The notes: a model not told the origin generated them from the letters alone. A DNA stretch of 64,000 nt from Chionis minor (GCA_013398295.1 VZSF01008738.1:183501-247500); one strand, 5' to 3'. Counted from the first letter of the stretch, positions 23,166-36,050 are shown. Numbers and translations: made by a program.

Positions 23166-25538
23166 GTAAATGTCTGTCTTTTTTTTTGTTTTTTTTTTAT
23201 ATATATATATATATATATTTTTCAATAAATTCTAAATTGCCTTTATGCAGTGGAGCTTGACTGCTAAACCGTTGAGTCCGATTGCAAACAGTGTCTTTAT
23301 CAATACACACGTAATATTTCAGGTTTACTCAGACATGCTGTTCCCCTCGTTAACGCAGCCGCTCCGGTCCCTATCAGGATAAACGTGGCCTCTCTCTTTT
23401 ATGACTGGGTCTGTCTTGGCCTTTCCCTTGTGACGACAAAAAACAGAAGCGGAACTGACTGGTAACGCTGAAAGGTTTCCCAAGCAGGGCTCCTCTTACA
23501 CCCCGTCCCTTTCCCTGCCCTTTTCCCTTCCAAGCAGAACAAGGAGCTGTTGCCGTCGCTGCCGGGACAGGCTGCCGGCTGAGGCTGCGTGCTATTCACG
23601 GAACTGAGGAGAGGGGACGGGCTGAGGAGGCAAGCAGGATAGACTGGAAGATGCGAGGACTGAAGCGTAGGAGTGTGTAAGCAGGTACTTCTGGTGTGGA
23701 GAGACACTGTATTTTACTCAGAGGATGACACGTGTGCCTCTAGATAAAGGAAAAAATTGCTAAAATGTTGGCGACGCATCCCGGGGCTGGTGGTCCCTGT
23801 ATTCATCTCCTCTTAAAACTCACATCTCTGTCACTTATTTTTATCCTGCAGGTGGATAAAAATAAATAAATATTGGATAAAAATCAGGGTTAAATGCTGG
23901 GTCAAAATTAGGCTGCTTTGAAACAAAAGCTGCAGCTTTGCAGGAACCCCAAATCCCGGCAGGGCCTGCCAAATGCCAGCGAATCCAGAAAGCAGCATCA
24001 GTTCCGGCATCTGAAGAGTGGGCCACCTCCCACCCCGGCACTTCTGCAGTGGTGAACTGAAACTGGCAGAATTCCTTTCCCAACCGCGCACGATCCTCAT
24101 TCTTCCTCCTTAATACAAAAGATTTGAGAAGTCCTAAGGAAAGCGGCCCCGTCAGGGTCGTTTAGTTCTTGCAGCAGACGGAGATTGTCACTGGCATAAG
24201 GGTCACACTTGGACTTTAAACCCTGTCCCTCACAAGAGAGAAATTTGACAATAGATACATCTTCTTGTGGAGAGCTGTGTTTCTCCAGCACGCAGTAGAT
24301 GGTTCAGAAGGATCTACAATTGACTAAAAGAAAGGCAAACACTAGTGCCTCGGTAGTGCTCTAAACCGGATGAACGTTGTGGACTCTGTGTCTCTTACAC
24401 ATGATTGACAGCACAAACGTATGCTTTGCTTTCACCTAAAAATGTCTCTGATCCTATTATTGCTGAAGTTGATTCGTCTCTACCGTTTACTTACATAGCA
24501 GTTGGATCCGAACACAACAAATGCTGGAGTCCTACCCGAACATTCCATTTTCAGCCATAGCTGAAAACCTATTAAATTGCCATGGGTATTTTCTCTTTTA
24601 TGTTGAGAGCTGAATGGGTAATAACATTATAGACAGTTTCCCTCGGTGAGAAACCAACTGTGTTCCTCTAGTGCCAACCACAGTTTTTCAAACTTTACAA
24701 CTGAAGCCCTTGGACTGTAGATTGGATGTGACAAACACACCCAGGCTTTGGTTACTCTCAAAACCAACATGAACTAAGATGGGCAGTAATTTGTTTGGGT
24801 TTCTACAGAACTGCTCTAGAATGACGGTTTCTTTGATGTGCTTCCCATGAAAGATGGTCGCATATGAATAGTAACAGTACAGAGTATCAAATTATATGCA
24901 TTTCAAAATAAGTGCATTGGTTTGTTAGAAATGCAAAAATGCATACCTAAAAACGTGTTTGGCTGCATTGAAAGTGGGCCACCGATCCAACTTCCTGCAG
25001 CTGCAGCACATCTGTAACAAATAACCGGCTCTTCAGTGTCTACGCGCAAGACCCTCGCGTGCCAGGAGCCGCGCTCCGCAGCATTTGGGCACCGTGTCCC
25101 CCCACGGGTTGCAGGGCACAGGCCTGCGAGTCCCCCTGCGGCCCGGCTGGCTTTGGCTTCTCTGTAGCATTCGCTGGTGGAGAACAAGCTTTTGAGAAGT
25201 GCTTGCGATGGGCCAAAGTGAAGTCCCCAGCAGTTCTCTCTCATGGGGTTCTGCTTGAACAGACGTAGTACCAGCGAGCGGGCCTTCTCTTTGACCAGTC
25301 GACGGCCCGCTTGCGTTGAGCTCCAAGAACTCTATCGCTGTCTTTGCATCTGCTCAAATCGTTGCAGGAGAAACGAACGGCCCGGTGCCGGGACGTTAAT
25401 CTTCACTGAGAAATCCCCACCATCAGAGCTAGTTTCGTTTATCAAACTTTTTGTTCTAAGGGAAGAAACGGAGAATTCATTACGTTAAAAAACATGTCTT
25501 TTCTCTCTTCTCAGTATCAGTGATATTCTGTTTTTCAG
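23166..25538 (+). other. CFAP299 last intron
   Basis: This 2.4-kb intron is bounded by GTAAAT and a TTTTTCAG acceptor. It contains a T-rich and (TA)n tract just after the donor, a low-CpG block near 24.4-24.9 kb and otherwise unremarkable sequence. No coding or RNA gene was recognised. Confidence 0.8.
23180..23222. repeat. T-rich and (TA)n low-complexity tract
   Basis: A poly-T run broken by one G leads into about ten TA units and then T residues, 15 bases after the CFAP299 donor site. Confidence 0.9.
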
Positions 25539-25634
25539 GCCTGCCCAGGAGACAGCACCACACGGACGCCTGTGGAAACAGATCTCTATCTCCACGCTGT
25601 CATCTATGACCACATCGTCAGAAGAGGGACCTAG
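25539..25634 (+). CDS. CFAP299: CFAP299, terminal coding exon
   Basis: After a TTTTTCAG acceptor (AG at 25537-25538) the frame reads [19 protein letters not shown] and then [12 protein letters not shown] before TAG at 25632-25634, giving 31 codons. The PGD-ST-R start and the YDH-V-RR ending match the C terminus of CFAP299 that I recall. The preceding exon ends in phase 0 and this one starts in phase 0, so the join preserves the frame (VDPK followed by ACPGD). The last residues, RRGT, appear to carry a glycine where mammals have a basic residue. A short 3' UTR with AATAAA at 25699 follows 65 bases after the stop. Confidence 0.88.
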   Translation, partial: ACPGDSTTRTPVETDLYLHAVIYDHIVRRGT

Positions 25635-25698
25635 GGTCCATCTGCGCGGCTCTCCTCCCAGTGGTTCGTTTAGCTAATTTCAAGCCACCTGGAAGAAA

Positions 25699-25704
25699 AA
25701 TAAA
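25699..25704 (+). terminator. CFAP299 polyadenylation signal
   Basis: A canonical AATAAA hexamer lies 65 bases downstream of the CFAP299 stop codon. Cleavage would be expected at about 25715-25730; a GT-containing stretch (TTGGTGTTCACAGG) begins at 25721. Confidence 0.75.
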
Positions 25705-26999
25705 CAGTTGAAAGATCTTGACTTGGTGTTCACAGGTAGGAAGGGGGCTTTTTATACCGGTTTTAGAGTGAGTTTGTGCCTCACTCCTTGAGGGAAGTAA
25801 AGCGCAAGGAAGACCCCATACAGTGTGCGGAGTTCATGTATCTGGGCCGGTTGCTTGTCCTTGGTGAAGGCCATGGGGTGTGTGAATTGCAAAACCGCCC
25901 AAAGGGAGGACAGAAGGTTTGGGCCCAACGGTTCCCACTGCTGCTGTGGCAGCCGGGCGCCTGGGACAGAGGCGCTGCCTTCTTTCCTGGAGTGAAGAAA
26001 AGAAACCACTGTCCCGTAGTTCCCCAGCAACAGGATGTTTTAAATTCTTCCTGGAAAACTGTTTTTCAGGTAGGCCTGAACCTCTGTTGAGCAGCTAACG
26101 CCACGTAATGTGGACCAAGCTCTACTCACGAGGTAGCAGGGAGACGTTGTACCGAATGGACCAGTAAACGTAAAGAAATCTGCAGCATTTTGATGGCATT
26201 AGCAGTGCCTCAAAGGCCACTTTGCATCCATTCCTGCTCCTGCTGCTGTTGCGGCAGCACCTTGCCAGAAGTTCAGGCCGCAACGTGATGGCCCAAGGGA
26301 CTCCCTTCCGTTCCCAGGGCGCTTGAAGTTGCCCGTACTTACGTGACCCAGCTGGTGCAACCACCCATGTGGCCGGCTGGCTGCTGGAGAACTGGAAAAT
26401 GGCACCAAGCTAAGCAGTGGAAGGAACTGGCAGGAAGCAAAAGCAGCAATTACAGAGAAAAGAAAAAAAGATGTGGAGGAAAAGGCAGGAAGCAGCTGGA
26501 TGAAACTCCCTGGACCTTATTCTTTAGGGGACTGGATGATTTTAATGACTTTTTCTGGCCTCGGTGCCGCGAATTTGTGAAAAGGGCAAGTGGGGCAACT
26601 TGGACAAGAAAAAAAGATGGCAGCAGCGCTGCTGGGCCTACCATAGGGTGAGGTTTATCTGCCAGCCTCATCACGAGCGTGTTCCCTTTGGAAAAGGCCG
26701 AGCGCCTCGGTCTTAGCAGTTGGCACGTTAAAGATCCCTTTACTGCAAAGCGGAGGAGTGTTCCAACCATTACAAAGTGGAAGTTGTTACTTCAAAGCTG
26801 CAAGAATTTGGGAGAGACTTAGAAGCCTTGTTTTCTTTCCTGTAAAACCTTCAATGTTATGAAGTTCTGCCCTTTCCAAACTACAATAAAATCTTTCACT
26901 GTAACATCTTGCTTTTATACCAAGCGCTTCATCCCGTAGCGCCCTGAAATTTTTGCAGCAGGTGTGCAAGCGGGAGGCTGGTTTACCCCTTCCTGCGGT

Positions 27000-27230
27000 G
27001 CAGCCAGGTTGCGGAGGAAGCGCCCAGCGCACGGCGAGGCTGCCGAGGGTTTTGGGCCTCCTCTCCTCTCCCCCGAGCCTCCGCCGCGGCCTCCATCGCC
27101 GGGCCGGCAGAGCCCCCTGCTGTAGACCCGGCAGATGCCGGCGGCAGGAGCTCCCCTGCCTGCTGCGGGCAGACAAACCCAGCGCCGCCCGAGACCTTCA
27201 CCTCCAAGCGGGTGGACGTACCAAGCAAGA
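27000..27230 (-). promoter_or_regulatory. Small CpG island, possible minus-strand first exon
   Basis: A compact GC- and CpG-dense patch about 1.4 kb past the CFAP299 end. On the minus strand an ATG at 27096-27094 sits in a fair initiation context (G at -3 and +4) and opens a 37-codon frame beginning MEAAAEARGRG. No downstream exon was recognised, so this is only a candidate for a divergent or noncoding transcript start. Confidence 0.2.
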
Positions 27231-30200
27231 AGCCCGCTCGGAGAACAAACAGGCAAAGGCAGATGACGCCTCTTTTCCCAGGACAATTAATGGAAAGAAC
27301 AAAAGCCCAAGACCGCAGGAACTCTCTGATTTTGCAGAGGGACGCTTGTTGGAAGCTGTGTCTCCAGAGGGAAGACCTTGCGCTGTTCGGGCAGGCTTTT
27401 CAGGACCTTGGTGTTTCTAGGCGTTTCCCTCTTTTAGCGCTACCAAACGTCAAGATTTCCATCATTCCTTGCATCTCAGCTGAAAACTAGGCTTCTGTTA
27501 CTGACTCCGCTTCGCTTTACCGCCCCTGGGTCTGGAGGCAGCTCAGGGGAAGGGCTAGATACCGTTTACAAATATTTTCATAGCATTAAAGCAAAATTGC
27601 CTTTATAGTATAGCTCAGCGTTTGAGAGACGTTTTGAAAACATCAGGCTTTGCCTCTCTTGACCGCTGGAGAGGGAGAAATCCTCGTTATGAAGGCTGGT
27701 AGGAAGGACGGTTGGTGGAAAGGTTACGAATTATATTCTTCATTCCTCTCGACAAATGAATTGTCGTTTTTCTTTCTCAGTCTGATCAGATTTTAAAGTA
27801 ATGTTAAAAAAATCTAAGTTGGAAAGCGGTCCGTGGAGCTTGGAGAACATTATCTTGTAATAAATAAGTAACATGAAATAAAACTTAATAGGGGTAGATG
27901 TCCAACTTGAGAAGTTATTTCCACAAATTCAGCTTCCTTTTGTTTCATCTTGTTAATCAGTGATCTTGATTCAAAAGGGCAGCAGGAAGGCTAGGAGAAT
28001 GCTACGGAAAATGGAAGGAAAATTGGATCCAAGTGGGCTGTACGTGTTTTCAGGTCGGGGAGCGTGCCGAGGCCCGGTATATCTCAAAAATTATGTAACT
28101 GAAGGGCTGTAAAGATGCAGGAAGCCTCATCTTTTGCAGTTGGTGCTGACCTCCTATGGAATTGTAATTTCATGCTGTTTCCGACTTTGGCAATAAACCC
28201 CATTTGCGACAAAAAGTAAACGGTAATATCTGCAATGACAGAACTTTATTCACGGAGTAGTTCTCAGAATTACTGGCTTTGTATTTGATTTGCTTCCCTG
28301 CCATCCACCCTGGCCTACGAGCCAATCTCCCAGTGTTCTGTCTCTTGTGACATTCAGACCCTGGCACCCTGGAGCGTTATCGCAAACGAACGCTCCCCAG
28401 TTACGTGTTACGGTCCTTTGCCGATCCTAACGGGAAGAAACTCCAGCCTCTGCTATAAACGAAAATCTGCCCCCAAACACCTCTGTAATCTGACTTGCTT
28501 TTTAAAGGAAAGGTTTCTTTTCATAGACAAAAGGATAGTGCCTAGAAGCAACTAAATGTTGTTACACTCCATTTCCCTGAAATGTCGGTGCCATTTTTTC
28601 CCGGCGTCTTGTCACTGTTTGGCCCTGGGCAGACACACAGTGAAGTGGACGTGCCGCACATACAGCACTCGAGAGAGGAGATTTCTGAGGACTGATAACC
28701 GCATGAAACCTTCCTGTATATGTTCTTGTGCTCTGTGACTTCTTGGCAGGAACAAAAGCCAACTGTCCAGCCCGAAATCATTGCCCGCTGTCAAGGTAAG
28801 GTGAATGGGAATCTCTCCGTTCTGCTCCGAAGAGACTCTGGTATCGTCGCTGATCGTGATCTTTACTGACTGCAGGTACAGACTTCGCACACTGCCGCTA
28901 AGATAACTTGGTTTTAGGCATCGGTCGGGAAGTGCATCCTCGCGAAGGTTCCCCACGACTCTAGATTTTGTACTGGGGCCGGGGAATATGCCGGGGGTTT
29001 TTCAAGCATGTCTAAACTGCGTACGTGAGTTACGGTTTGCAGATTTTATTAGCCTGTATATGTTTTGAATTCTTTTACGTTTCTTTATCTCCCCTGCCAG
29101 AATCATAGTTTTCTTCTTTTTATGTGGAGTCTGGTCTGGTGGGTCTTGCAACAGCGTTCGGAAGTGGTTGCGGTGGTGTTTTGGGTAATGGAGCGAAGTT
29201 GAAAAGTAGCACAGGATTGGTGGTGAACAGCTCCATCCTGAGCCGCAAGCAGAATCACAGGAAGAGTTATTCTTTAGTAAAAGATACGATGCTTTGAAAA
29301 GCAAAGTCATTTGACACCAAAATCTGAAGTTCTTTGTTCTTCAACTGTCCCAGCAGGATTCTTTGACGCAGTTGGAAACTTTTTGTATTACGTGAAATGA
29401 AATTCCGGTGGGCTCGGTGTGATTTTATGGAGAGGCATCAACGGCTTAGTGTTCTTTGACCAAACGTGGGTTCGTGGAAGGCCAGCTCTCTGAGGAACCC
29501 AAGCAATGGCGGCAACGAAGCCCCGTTTTTCAATTTGGTAGCTGTACGGTAGGGTATCGGCTCGGAAAACGCAGCAGTGCTTCGTGAGCTCCGAGTCTGT
29601 GATTCCAGCAGCAGCCCTGCCAATCTAGCTGCATCTTCAAAGCTGAAAGAAGGAGATGGGGGGTGGCAGCGCCACCTCAGTAGCTGCCCCCTAGCTCATG
29701 TAAAGAATAAGAAGATCTCCGAGTAGCGTGCGGCTTGGCCATTAGGTGTTCTCCTTTTGGCCGTCAGCGAAAGAGGTTGTAGGGGAAAATCCTCCGTTGA
29801 CTCCAGCTCCCCGCATACAGAAAAGAGATCAGATCAAAAATGAATAAAACCTTTGGGCGATTCTCTGCGAGGCAGGCAGGGACAAGCAGCACAGGCCAAG
29901 CCACTGTTCCCACTGCAAAGAAAACAAAAACACAGGTGCTGAAGTTACTGAAGCCATGCAGATTAGCCCTGTGTGCAGTACGCGCTCTTTTACAAGAAGA
30001 AAAAACATCACTCTTGTTATTTGGCTATTGTTCGCTTGAGGCATGTTTTATTTCAGCTCAGCTCCAAGCAGAGTTATTACAGATCCCACAGCAAAAGTTC
30101 TCTGTGATGAGAGAAACATGTGATCTCCGGGCCCTGGAGAAGACGTTGCGCTGGGAAGGCACCTCCGGCGGGAAGGCGGCCGCTGGCCACCTGAGCAAAC

Positions 30201-32949
30201 AGCCCGTCTGGCGAGCGCAAAGCAGCAGCATAATGCATATACGTAACGGCTGGACGCAGGAGCGGTTCGGTTCAGGTGTCTCACCGTGACCCTGCCTGGC
30301 GAAAAGGGTATTTTCTGTACGCATCTTTAAGTCCAAGAGCCAGCAGGTCCAAAGAGAGCGAGCTCCCCTTTGTCCCCCGAAACTGCTGCAGCTGGCGTAG
30401 TGCGGTTCCGCTGGCTGACGTGCTGCGTAGCGTTCTCCTGTGCCGGTTAGGAACGTCGCGGTATGGTACGTGGGTATGTCAGGGACGCAGGGGATATGGT
30501 TTAGGATGAGTCATTCGGAGCTGACTCCAGAGGACTCTGCTGACTGGGTCACGGGAGCAAATCCTGCGGGAAGAGGCAAGGTTTCTCTGGAGCGATGGCT
30601 TTGTGGGGGTGGGACACACCTTAGCCAGAGATTATGGCTCTAGGAAGAGCGGGGCTGACTTTGTGGGGGTGGAGACGTGCTGCTGGGAGCAGAGCTGGTG
30701 ACTGACCCGAAGACGTGGTGGCAGGAGCCCTGCGGAGCAGGACGCAGCGAAGCCCGCGGGGGACAGGCAAACAGATGGTGCGGAGGGCTCTTGCTGGCCG
30801 GCCGCGGTGCAGCGGCAGGGGGGTATTCACCAGACGACAGCCAGGAGAGCTCGATGGAGGAGCCGCAGCAGCACAGAAGGCTTTTGTAAGCGAACTTTGG
30901 AAAGCCTGAAAGCCAGGCAACTAACAAGCACAAGTGTGGGATTGGCCGTCACATGCTGAACAGATTTTGCTAATATCACTTTGTTATGCAAATACGTAAT
31001 TATTTCATTTCCCCCAGAAGGAGTATTTGTGGTTTCCTCTTCCCCGGGACTTCCGAATGCTTGTGTGGAGGGAACAAATAACTGCAGAGTTACCAGGTAT
31101 GTGCGTTACGTGGCAAGCTCTGAAAAAGTGGAAACCTGGGAGTTTCCACTGGTGGAGGTTTTAAATAGCAGATTTGAAAGGGGCTGCCGGAGCGTGGTGA
31201 GGCTGGCCCTGACAACGGCACAGTTGTCGTCCATCATTTAAATAAATTTAATTAAGATGGAAGCCTGGTGCGTGCCCGGGGCTAAAGCATAAAAAGGCTT
31301 CACAAACTGGAGACTCTGTGGTGAATTGGGATGGAGCTGTGAGGGCTCAGCAAGAAGGGAGCAGGATCTGCAGACCCGACTGGAGCTGCACTGTGATGGT
31401 GTTTGTGGATAATCTGTCCTCACTGACGTAGTTGAGAACAAGCGAGAAGCACCCACGGACCCGCTCTTTCTGCAGTACCATGGTGGAGTAAGTATAGGTG
31501 GATGACCACCTTGGGAAGTCCCGTCCTGCCCATCCGTAAGGCAAGTAACTTTTGTGTTACCGAAGGGAGAAAGACAGTCAGGCTATCTTGGACACTGCCA
31601 GAATTTCGGATAGTTTCCATTTGCTTGTGCCCCAAATACCTGCCTGCAAGTGCATCTGTAGACACACGCACACGTGCACATGCACGCACTAGCTGGAGTT
31701 TGGTGCCTGCATCTATAGAGCGGCATTATTTTACCTCTTTGCATTCCTCCTGTTTCTTAATAGAAGCGGGGAGCCAGGAAGGGTCGGTGGGGGTGTGGGG
31801 GAATTACAGATTATCTGTAGCAGTCCAGTCCAAGTCGTTATCTCAGCTCTGCAGATGGAAATCTAGAGTGACCGTACTGGATAGGATGGGGTCACTCCAT
31901 AATCACACCAGCGCGTACGCAGAATTTGTCCCATGTGGTGATGGTTATTGTTTTTGTCTGTCTACACGTTTTGTAGCTTTTCATGCCCCTGCAGCTGTTT
32001 TGTGTAGAGACCGACCCTCCAGACTGACTAAGACCCGATTTGTATATTTGTACCGAAATGATTTGTATGCGGCGCGGAAAGGCAGATGAGTTTATATGGA
32101 TATTCCAAAGAAGTGATTTAGGGAGTTGGACAGTGTTCTGAGATGTGGAGTGTGTCAGTATATCATACTGAAATGTTTGCCTTGTTTTTATAAACACAGG
32201 AAAGGTAGGTAAGCTTTCATTCCACACTTGCCTTGACGATTATGCCATTGAGCTGCTATGTTTGGCAAATGGAGCCAGGAAAAAGGGGGAGGGACAAAAA
32301 TAAGAAATTAGCGCCACATTTAGTCACCTCCGTTAAAAATGCAAAACACACAGAGTGTTTCTGCACCAAGTTCGGGCTAGATCTCATTCTGCGCACATCA
32401 CTTTTACTGCTGTCGCGTCACCGCTAGGGCTAAACGTGTCCTTTAACCCTTCTTAGTCTTCGAAATGACTTGCTTTGCCTTTATCGGCAGGAGACTCAAA
32501 ACGCTGATGAGGGCGCACATCAGCTGTCACCAGGTGGACCCGTGTTCTGGGACAAGTTTGGGTGTTCCGTTGCCCTGAGTTTGTTGTCGAGCGTAATGGG
32601 GATCAGTTCTGCTGACAGCTGAAAAGCTGAGATGCTAAAGTTAGGAAATGTTATTAACAATTTTTGCGCTTCCTAAGTCAAAAGCTTGCGTGAGGAAAAC
32701 CATTACAGCGTAAATGAGTGAAGGAAGGCTAGTTTGCTTAGCGAATAAGCGGAAAAAAACACTGCTAATATTTTAGGCATCGCTGCTCTAACATGGTGAA
32801 TCTCGTCTGTGCGCGTAACATGGAAATTGGTGAAGCCCTGTAGTTGTTTGCGTCTGCCGAGGATTTGGCCCGAAGAAAAGACCTCGGGATTTGACTGCAT
32901 CCTGATACGAAGCAAACGCAAACTTTTGGCTCGTATCAGTCGCCAAGAG

Positions 32950-33300
32950 GTGTGTCAGCCTCCTGCAGCTGTCCGCTTATTACTGGTCTCCAAGTGGAAT
33001 TTGTACTATTAATGTCGACCCTCTGAGCCTGGTCATTTGAATAGTTTTTTAGCCATCCAGGTGGTAATGTCCTAACTTGGATACGGTGACTTGGTCCGAG
33101 ACGGTGGCAAAATCCTAGCTAAAGCTGAGGTAAATGTCATCCACTGGTCTCCCTCATCTGCAAGTCCAATCAGTGCATCACAAAAAAGCCATGGGGTGGG
33201 TCAGACGTGATCTGCCCTTGGCAAATCCGTGCTGATTGTTCCCAGTCGCTTTCTTCTCCCTCACGTGCCCAGAAATGTGTCCCGAGAGGACACGCTCCGT
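32950..33300 (-). mobile_element. Degenerate CR1-type LINE reverse-transcriptase fragment
   Basis: Read on the minus strand, conceptual translation gives NQHGFAKGRSRLTHPMAFL, then DDIYLSFS followed by a stop and DFATVSDQVTVSKL, then after a frame change QRVDINSTNSTWRPVISG. These follow the order of the CR1-family reverse-transcriptase consensus as I know it (HGF-KG-S--T--AF, D-IYLDFSKAFDTV-H-ILV-KL, and a WRPV-SGVPQG region). The catalytic FADD box was not found. In-frame stops and frame shifts show a dead, old copy lacking 5' and 3' ends. It lies 6 kb upstream of BMP3. The boundaries are approximate. Confidence 0.8.
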
Positions 33301-33719
33301 GATTTTCCCAGAGACCAAAGTGAGAGTGTCTGGCGCTCAACTGTCGGTGTGCCTCCTCTTCCCCGTGTAATTCTGAGAGATCCGGTAGAGACTTTTTTCT
33401 CCTGTGCTCCCAGAGTCCGTTGTCTTTCCTATACGAGGGCACAGTTCAGCTCTCAGGGAGCTGCTTTACACCGACAGGCGACGGCGATTAGTTTTTGACG
33501 CTCGGTGATCTGTTGCGTGGACTGAGGTCATATTGGGTGAAACTGAGTCTGGACTTCGTGTTATTCTGGGAAGAGACTCGGATCTGACCTTTTCATTTGG
33601 CCATTTTGGTAGAAAAGATTTAAAATGTCAGAGCAGCACCATGGCCATCCTGTTCCTTCTTTCCAAAACAGAGCTAGCGGAGCCTCTTTCAAGGAGCTCG
33701 CCGTTTGCTTTTTGAAAGA

Positions 33720-34260
33720 TAGATGTTTAACTTGTTCCTTTTTTTAAACAAGAACTAGACTGGAAGTACATGCAATGGCCGCCTCAATTAAAATGTCTGT
33801 TAATTTTGTCAGAGAACGCAGCGCGGCAGTAAAATGTGTCAGTAAATGCTGACTTCATTGTATTATTAAGTATGTTGGCCCCATGAAACGTGGCCAATCA
33901 GTGCCACCCGGCTAAAGCACCCATCTGCTTCACTCGGAGCAGAACTCAGGCCGCAAAGTATATTAAGAAAAACTGCAGAACTACATTTCCATTCTGGAAG
34001 TAGTGCCAGTGTCAAAATATCTACTGGAAACCAAACCACAGGTTCTTTCCATAGCCCTCATTGCTGTTTGTAAAATGTTAAAGAAACTGAGCTGAAAAGA
34101 TGCCCGTGGAGAATTTCAGATGGGGACTTAGTCAGAATCCAAACTAACCGACCACAATTTATTTCAACTAAAATATTTCATTTTAAAGGAAACCATTTGC
34201 TCGCTTTGCCAAATTCTCTTGCTTACCTCTCAGTGTTTTAATACGTCCGTATCTTAGCAA
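33720..34260. promoter_or_regulatory. Candidate conserved noncoding element upstream of BMP3
   Basis: About 540 bases that are CpG-poor and A/T-rich beside more CpG-rich flanks. Visible words include paired homeodomain-like cores (CAATTAAAATG and GTTAATTTTG near 33786-33809) and two RUNX-type cores, AACCACAG at 34034-34041 and ACCACAA at 34151-34157. RUNX sites would fit the skeletal expression known for BMP3. Sites this short occur often by chance and no conservation was measured. Confidence 0.25.
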
Positions 34261-35799
34261 TAAATATTGATTGATACAAAGAAAACAAACCTCGGCTGAC
34301 AGGATAGCGGAGTTGCTTCTGCCAGCTCATCAAAGGCCGTTAAGCGTGCAAACCGGTAGTGATGAATGTTCATCAATTGACGAAAGAAGATTTTCTCCCC
34401 ACGATCAGCAAATTCAGATACCGCTTTCAGATGCAGAGACTGCTGTTTGTGTGCCAAGATGTCTATTTTCAAAAGCGGACAAAACTGGTCTGGAGAGCCT
34501 CTTTTCCACGTGTTCACCTGGCTGCCCCTGAAGAGGAAGGCTACGCAATCATCCCGGGGGATCGCGATCTAACTCGGGAATATCGTTCCGGCCTTGGAAG
34601 CTGAAAGTCACAGCGGTATGACTGCGAGAGCGTCTGCACGGACGGCAAACTGGCTGACTAAAAGCCTACTGTCGAGTGAGCTGAAGAGCTCTTTCGATCC
34701 TTCTCCCTGCACTGATGAGAAGGGCGTCGTGGACACCCAGCTGGAAAACAGACACCTAAAGCTGAGTGTCTTAATCTCCACGAAGATGCTCCATTAACAG
34801 TAGCGAGTGCTTTCGGTGGTCCCCTAAAGTGGTTGAGAACAGCAGGTCCACTGACTCCTGCTTCGGCACGTCGCCCTGCACTTCTCCGTCGTAGTCCAGA
34901 GGAGCTTTGGGGAAAAAACCTTACTCCGCTTTAACAGTGCCTTGACTTGCGCTGAAAACTGGTACTTCCGTGCGTATTTGCCGTGCGCTGGCTGTGCGAA
35001 CTCAGAGTCGCAATGCGAGCTTGTAGCCAGGACTATTTTCTGCGCAGGGCTGAGCGCGCGTTTAATACGTGCTTCAAAAACTGCAGTAAGAATACGGACA
35101 GAAAATCACCCTCGTGGATTTTGAGCTGCTCAGTTCCAACGGAGCACAGCCTTTTCCTGCCAAAACCTGTTTCACTTGCTCGATCAGGACAGGTAGAGTG
35201 CAAGTTTCACAGTCTCTTACACAGAACGGTGGGAGCTGAGGGTGTTGAAGCAGACCGCGTCCTTTCAGCCCAGCACCACTGTCCAAGCTTTCGTCTGTAG
35301 CCCCCTTACTGGCGTGCGTTGTCCTAAGGGAAACAGCCGTGCTGTCTCGGTCAGCAACACTGGGACGGTTCCCAGTTCGGAGGCAGTCATACCAGCAGCG
35401 TGACCGAGACGGCTGGGATTAGCTGGTTTCTCGTTGGTCAGCCGCAGCAGAGAGCTTACAGAAAAGAGAGGGGTCGTGAAGGTTAAACCATCCCAAAAAG
35501 ACAGATAGTCCTTTCAATTCAGGGCAAGCTCTGGTTTTGCGTAGTACGTTGCTGAAGTGCTGCACGGTAAGCTTCATATTTATTATTAGTAGAATTACAG
35601 GGTAATTTTAGCGTGTATGAGGGAGCAGGATGGAATTGCAAGCTTGGACCCTGCTTATACTGGTATGAGAGTTAAACCATCCTGATGGGTTTCTTGGGGA
35701 CGGGAATATTGCACAAGGGAACATCTCATCTGCTGTGAAAACGGTCACCGAAGACCACAGCAGGGACAGTTTCTTCGGTGTCCCCTGCCCCTCGTTGTC

Positions 35800-36050
35800 C
35801 CGTCAGAGCTCCGTAAAGAGGGCGGAGGTTGCCCTGCGGGGACGGCAGCTCTCTGCTGGGAAGCTGGGGGGAGCGGCTCCTCCCCTGTTCGGCAGCGCAC
35901 CCGGAGGAACCTCCCTGCCGTCTGCATCGCGCCCTGGGATGGCTGCGGGCAGCTGTGCGGCTTACAGCCCCCTCCCCTCCCACCAGAGCCCCGGCAAGCC
36001 AGCAGCGGCTCGGGGCCCGTCTCGCCGAAGTGAGGAGCCGTACCTCACTG
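35800..36050. other. CpG-rich patch
   Basis: A GC-rich intergenic segment with frequent CpGs and overlapping open frames on both strands. No gene model can be supported. It lies about 3 kb upstream of the BMP3 CpG island. Confidence 0.3.

Larger units (their letters stand above)
1..25720 (+). other. CFAP299: CFAP299 gene, 3' portion (locus span in window)
   Basis: This is the 3' part of a plus-strand gene recognised as CFAP299 (formerly C4orf22), a small protein linked to cilia and flagella and to spermatogenesis in other vertebrates. Seen here are two coding exons with consensus splice sites, at 23036-23165 (phase-1 acceptor side, phase-0 donor side) and 25539-25634, plus an AATAAA at 25699. 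Together they encode the last 74 complete residues of a protein I remember as about 233 residues long. Earlier exons were looked for upstream and not recognised. In mammals this gene has very long introns, so they probably lie outside the window. The gene ends about 13 kb before the BMP3 CpG island in the same orientation, the order I recall on human chromosome 4q21. Confidence 0.82.

Noticed and set aside
30600..30680. Repeated TTTGTGGGGGTGG word 60 bases apart
   Set aside because: Only 13 bases are shared and the flanks differ. Consistent with chance or weak local duplication.
31502..32089. 195-codon plus-strand frame in the spacer
   Set aside because: The translation has no recognisable domain and there is no promoter, splice or repeat context. 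Probably chance.
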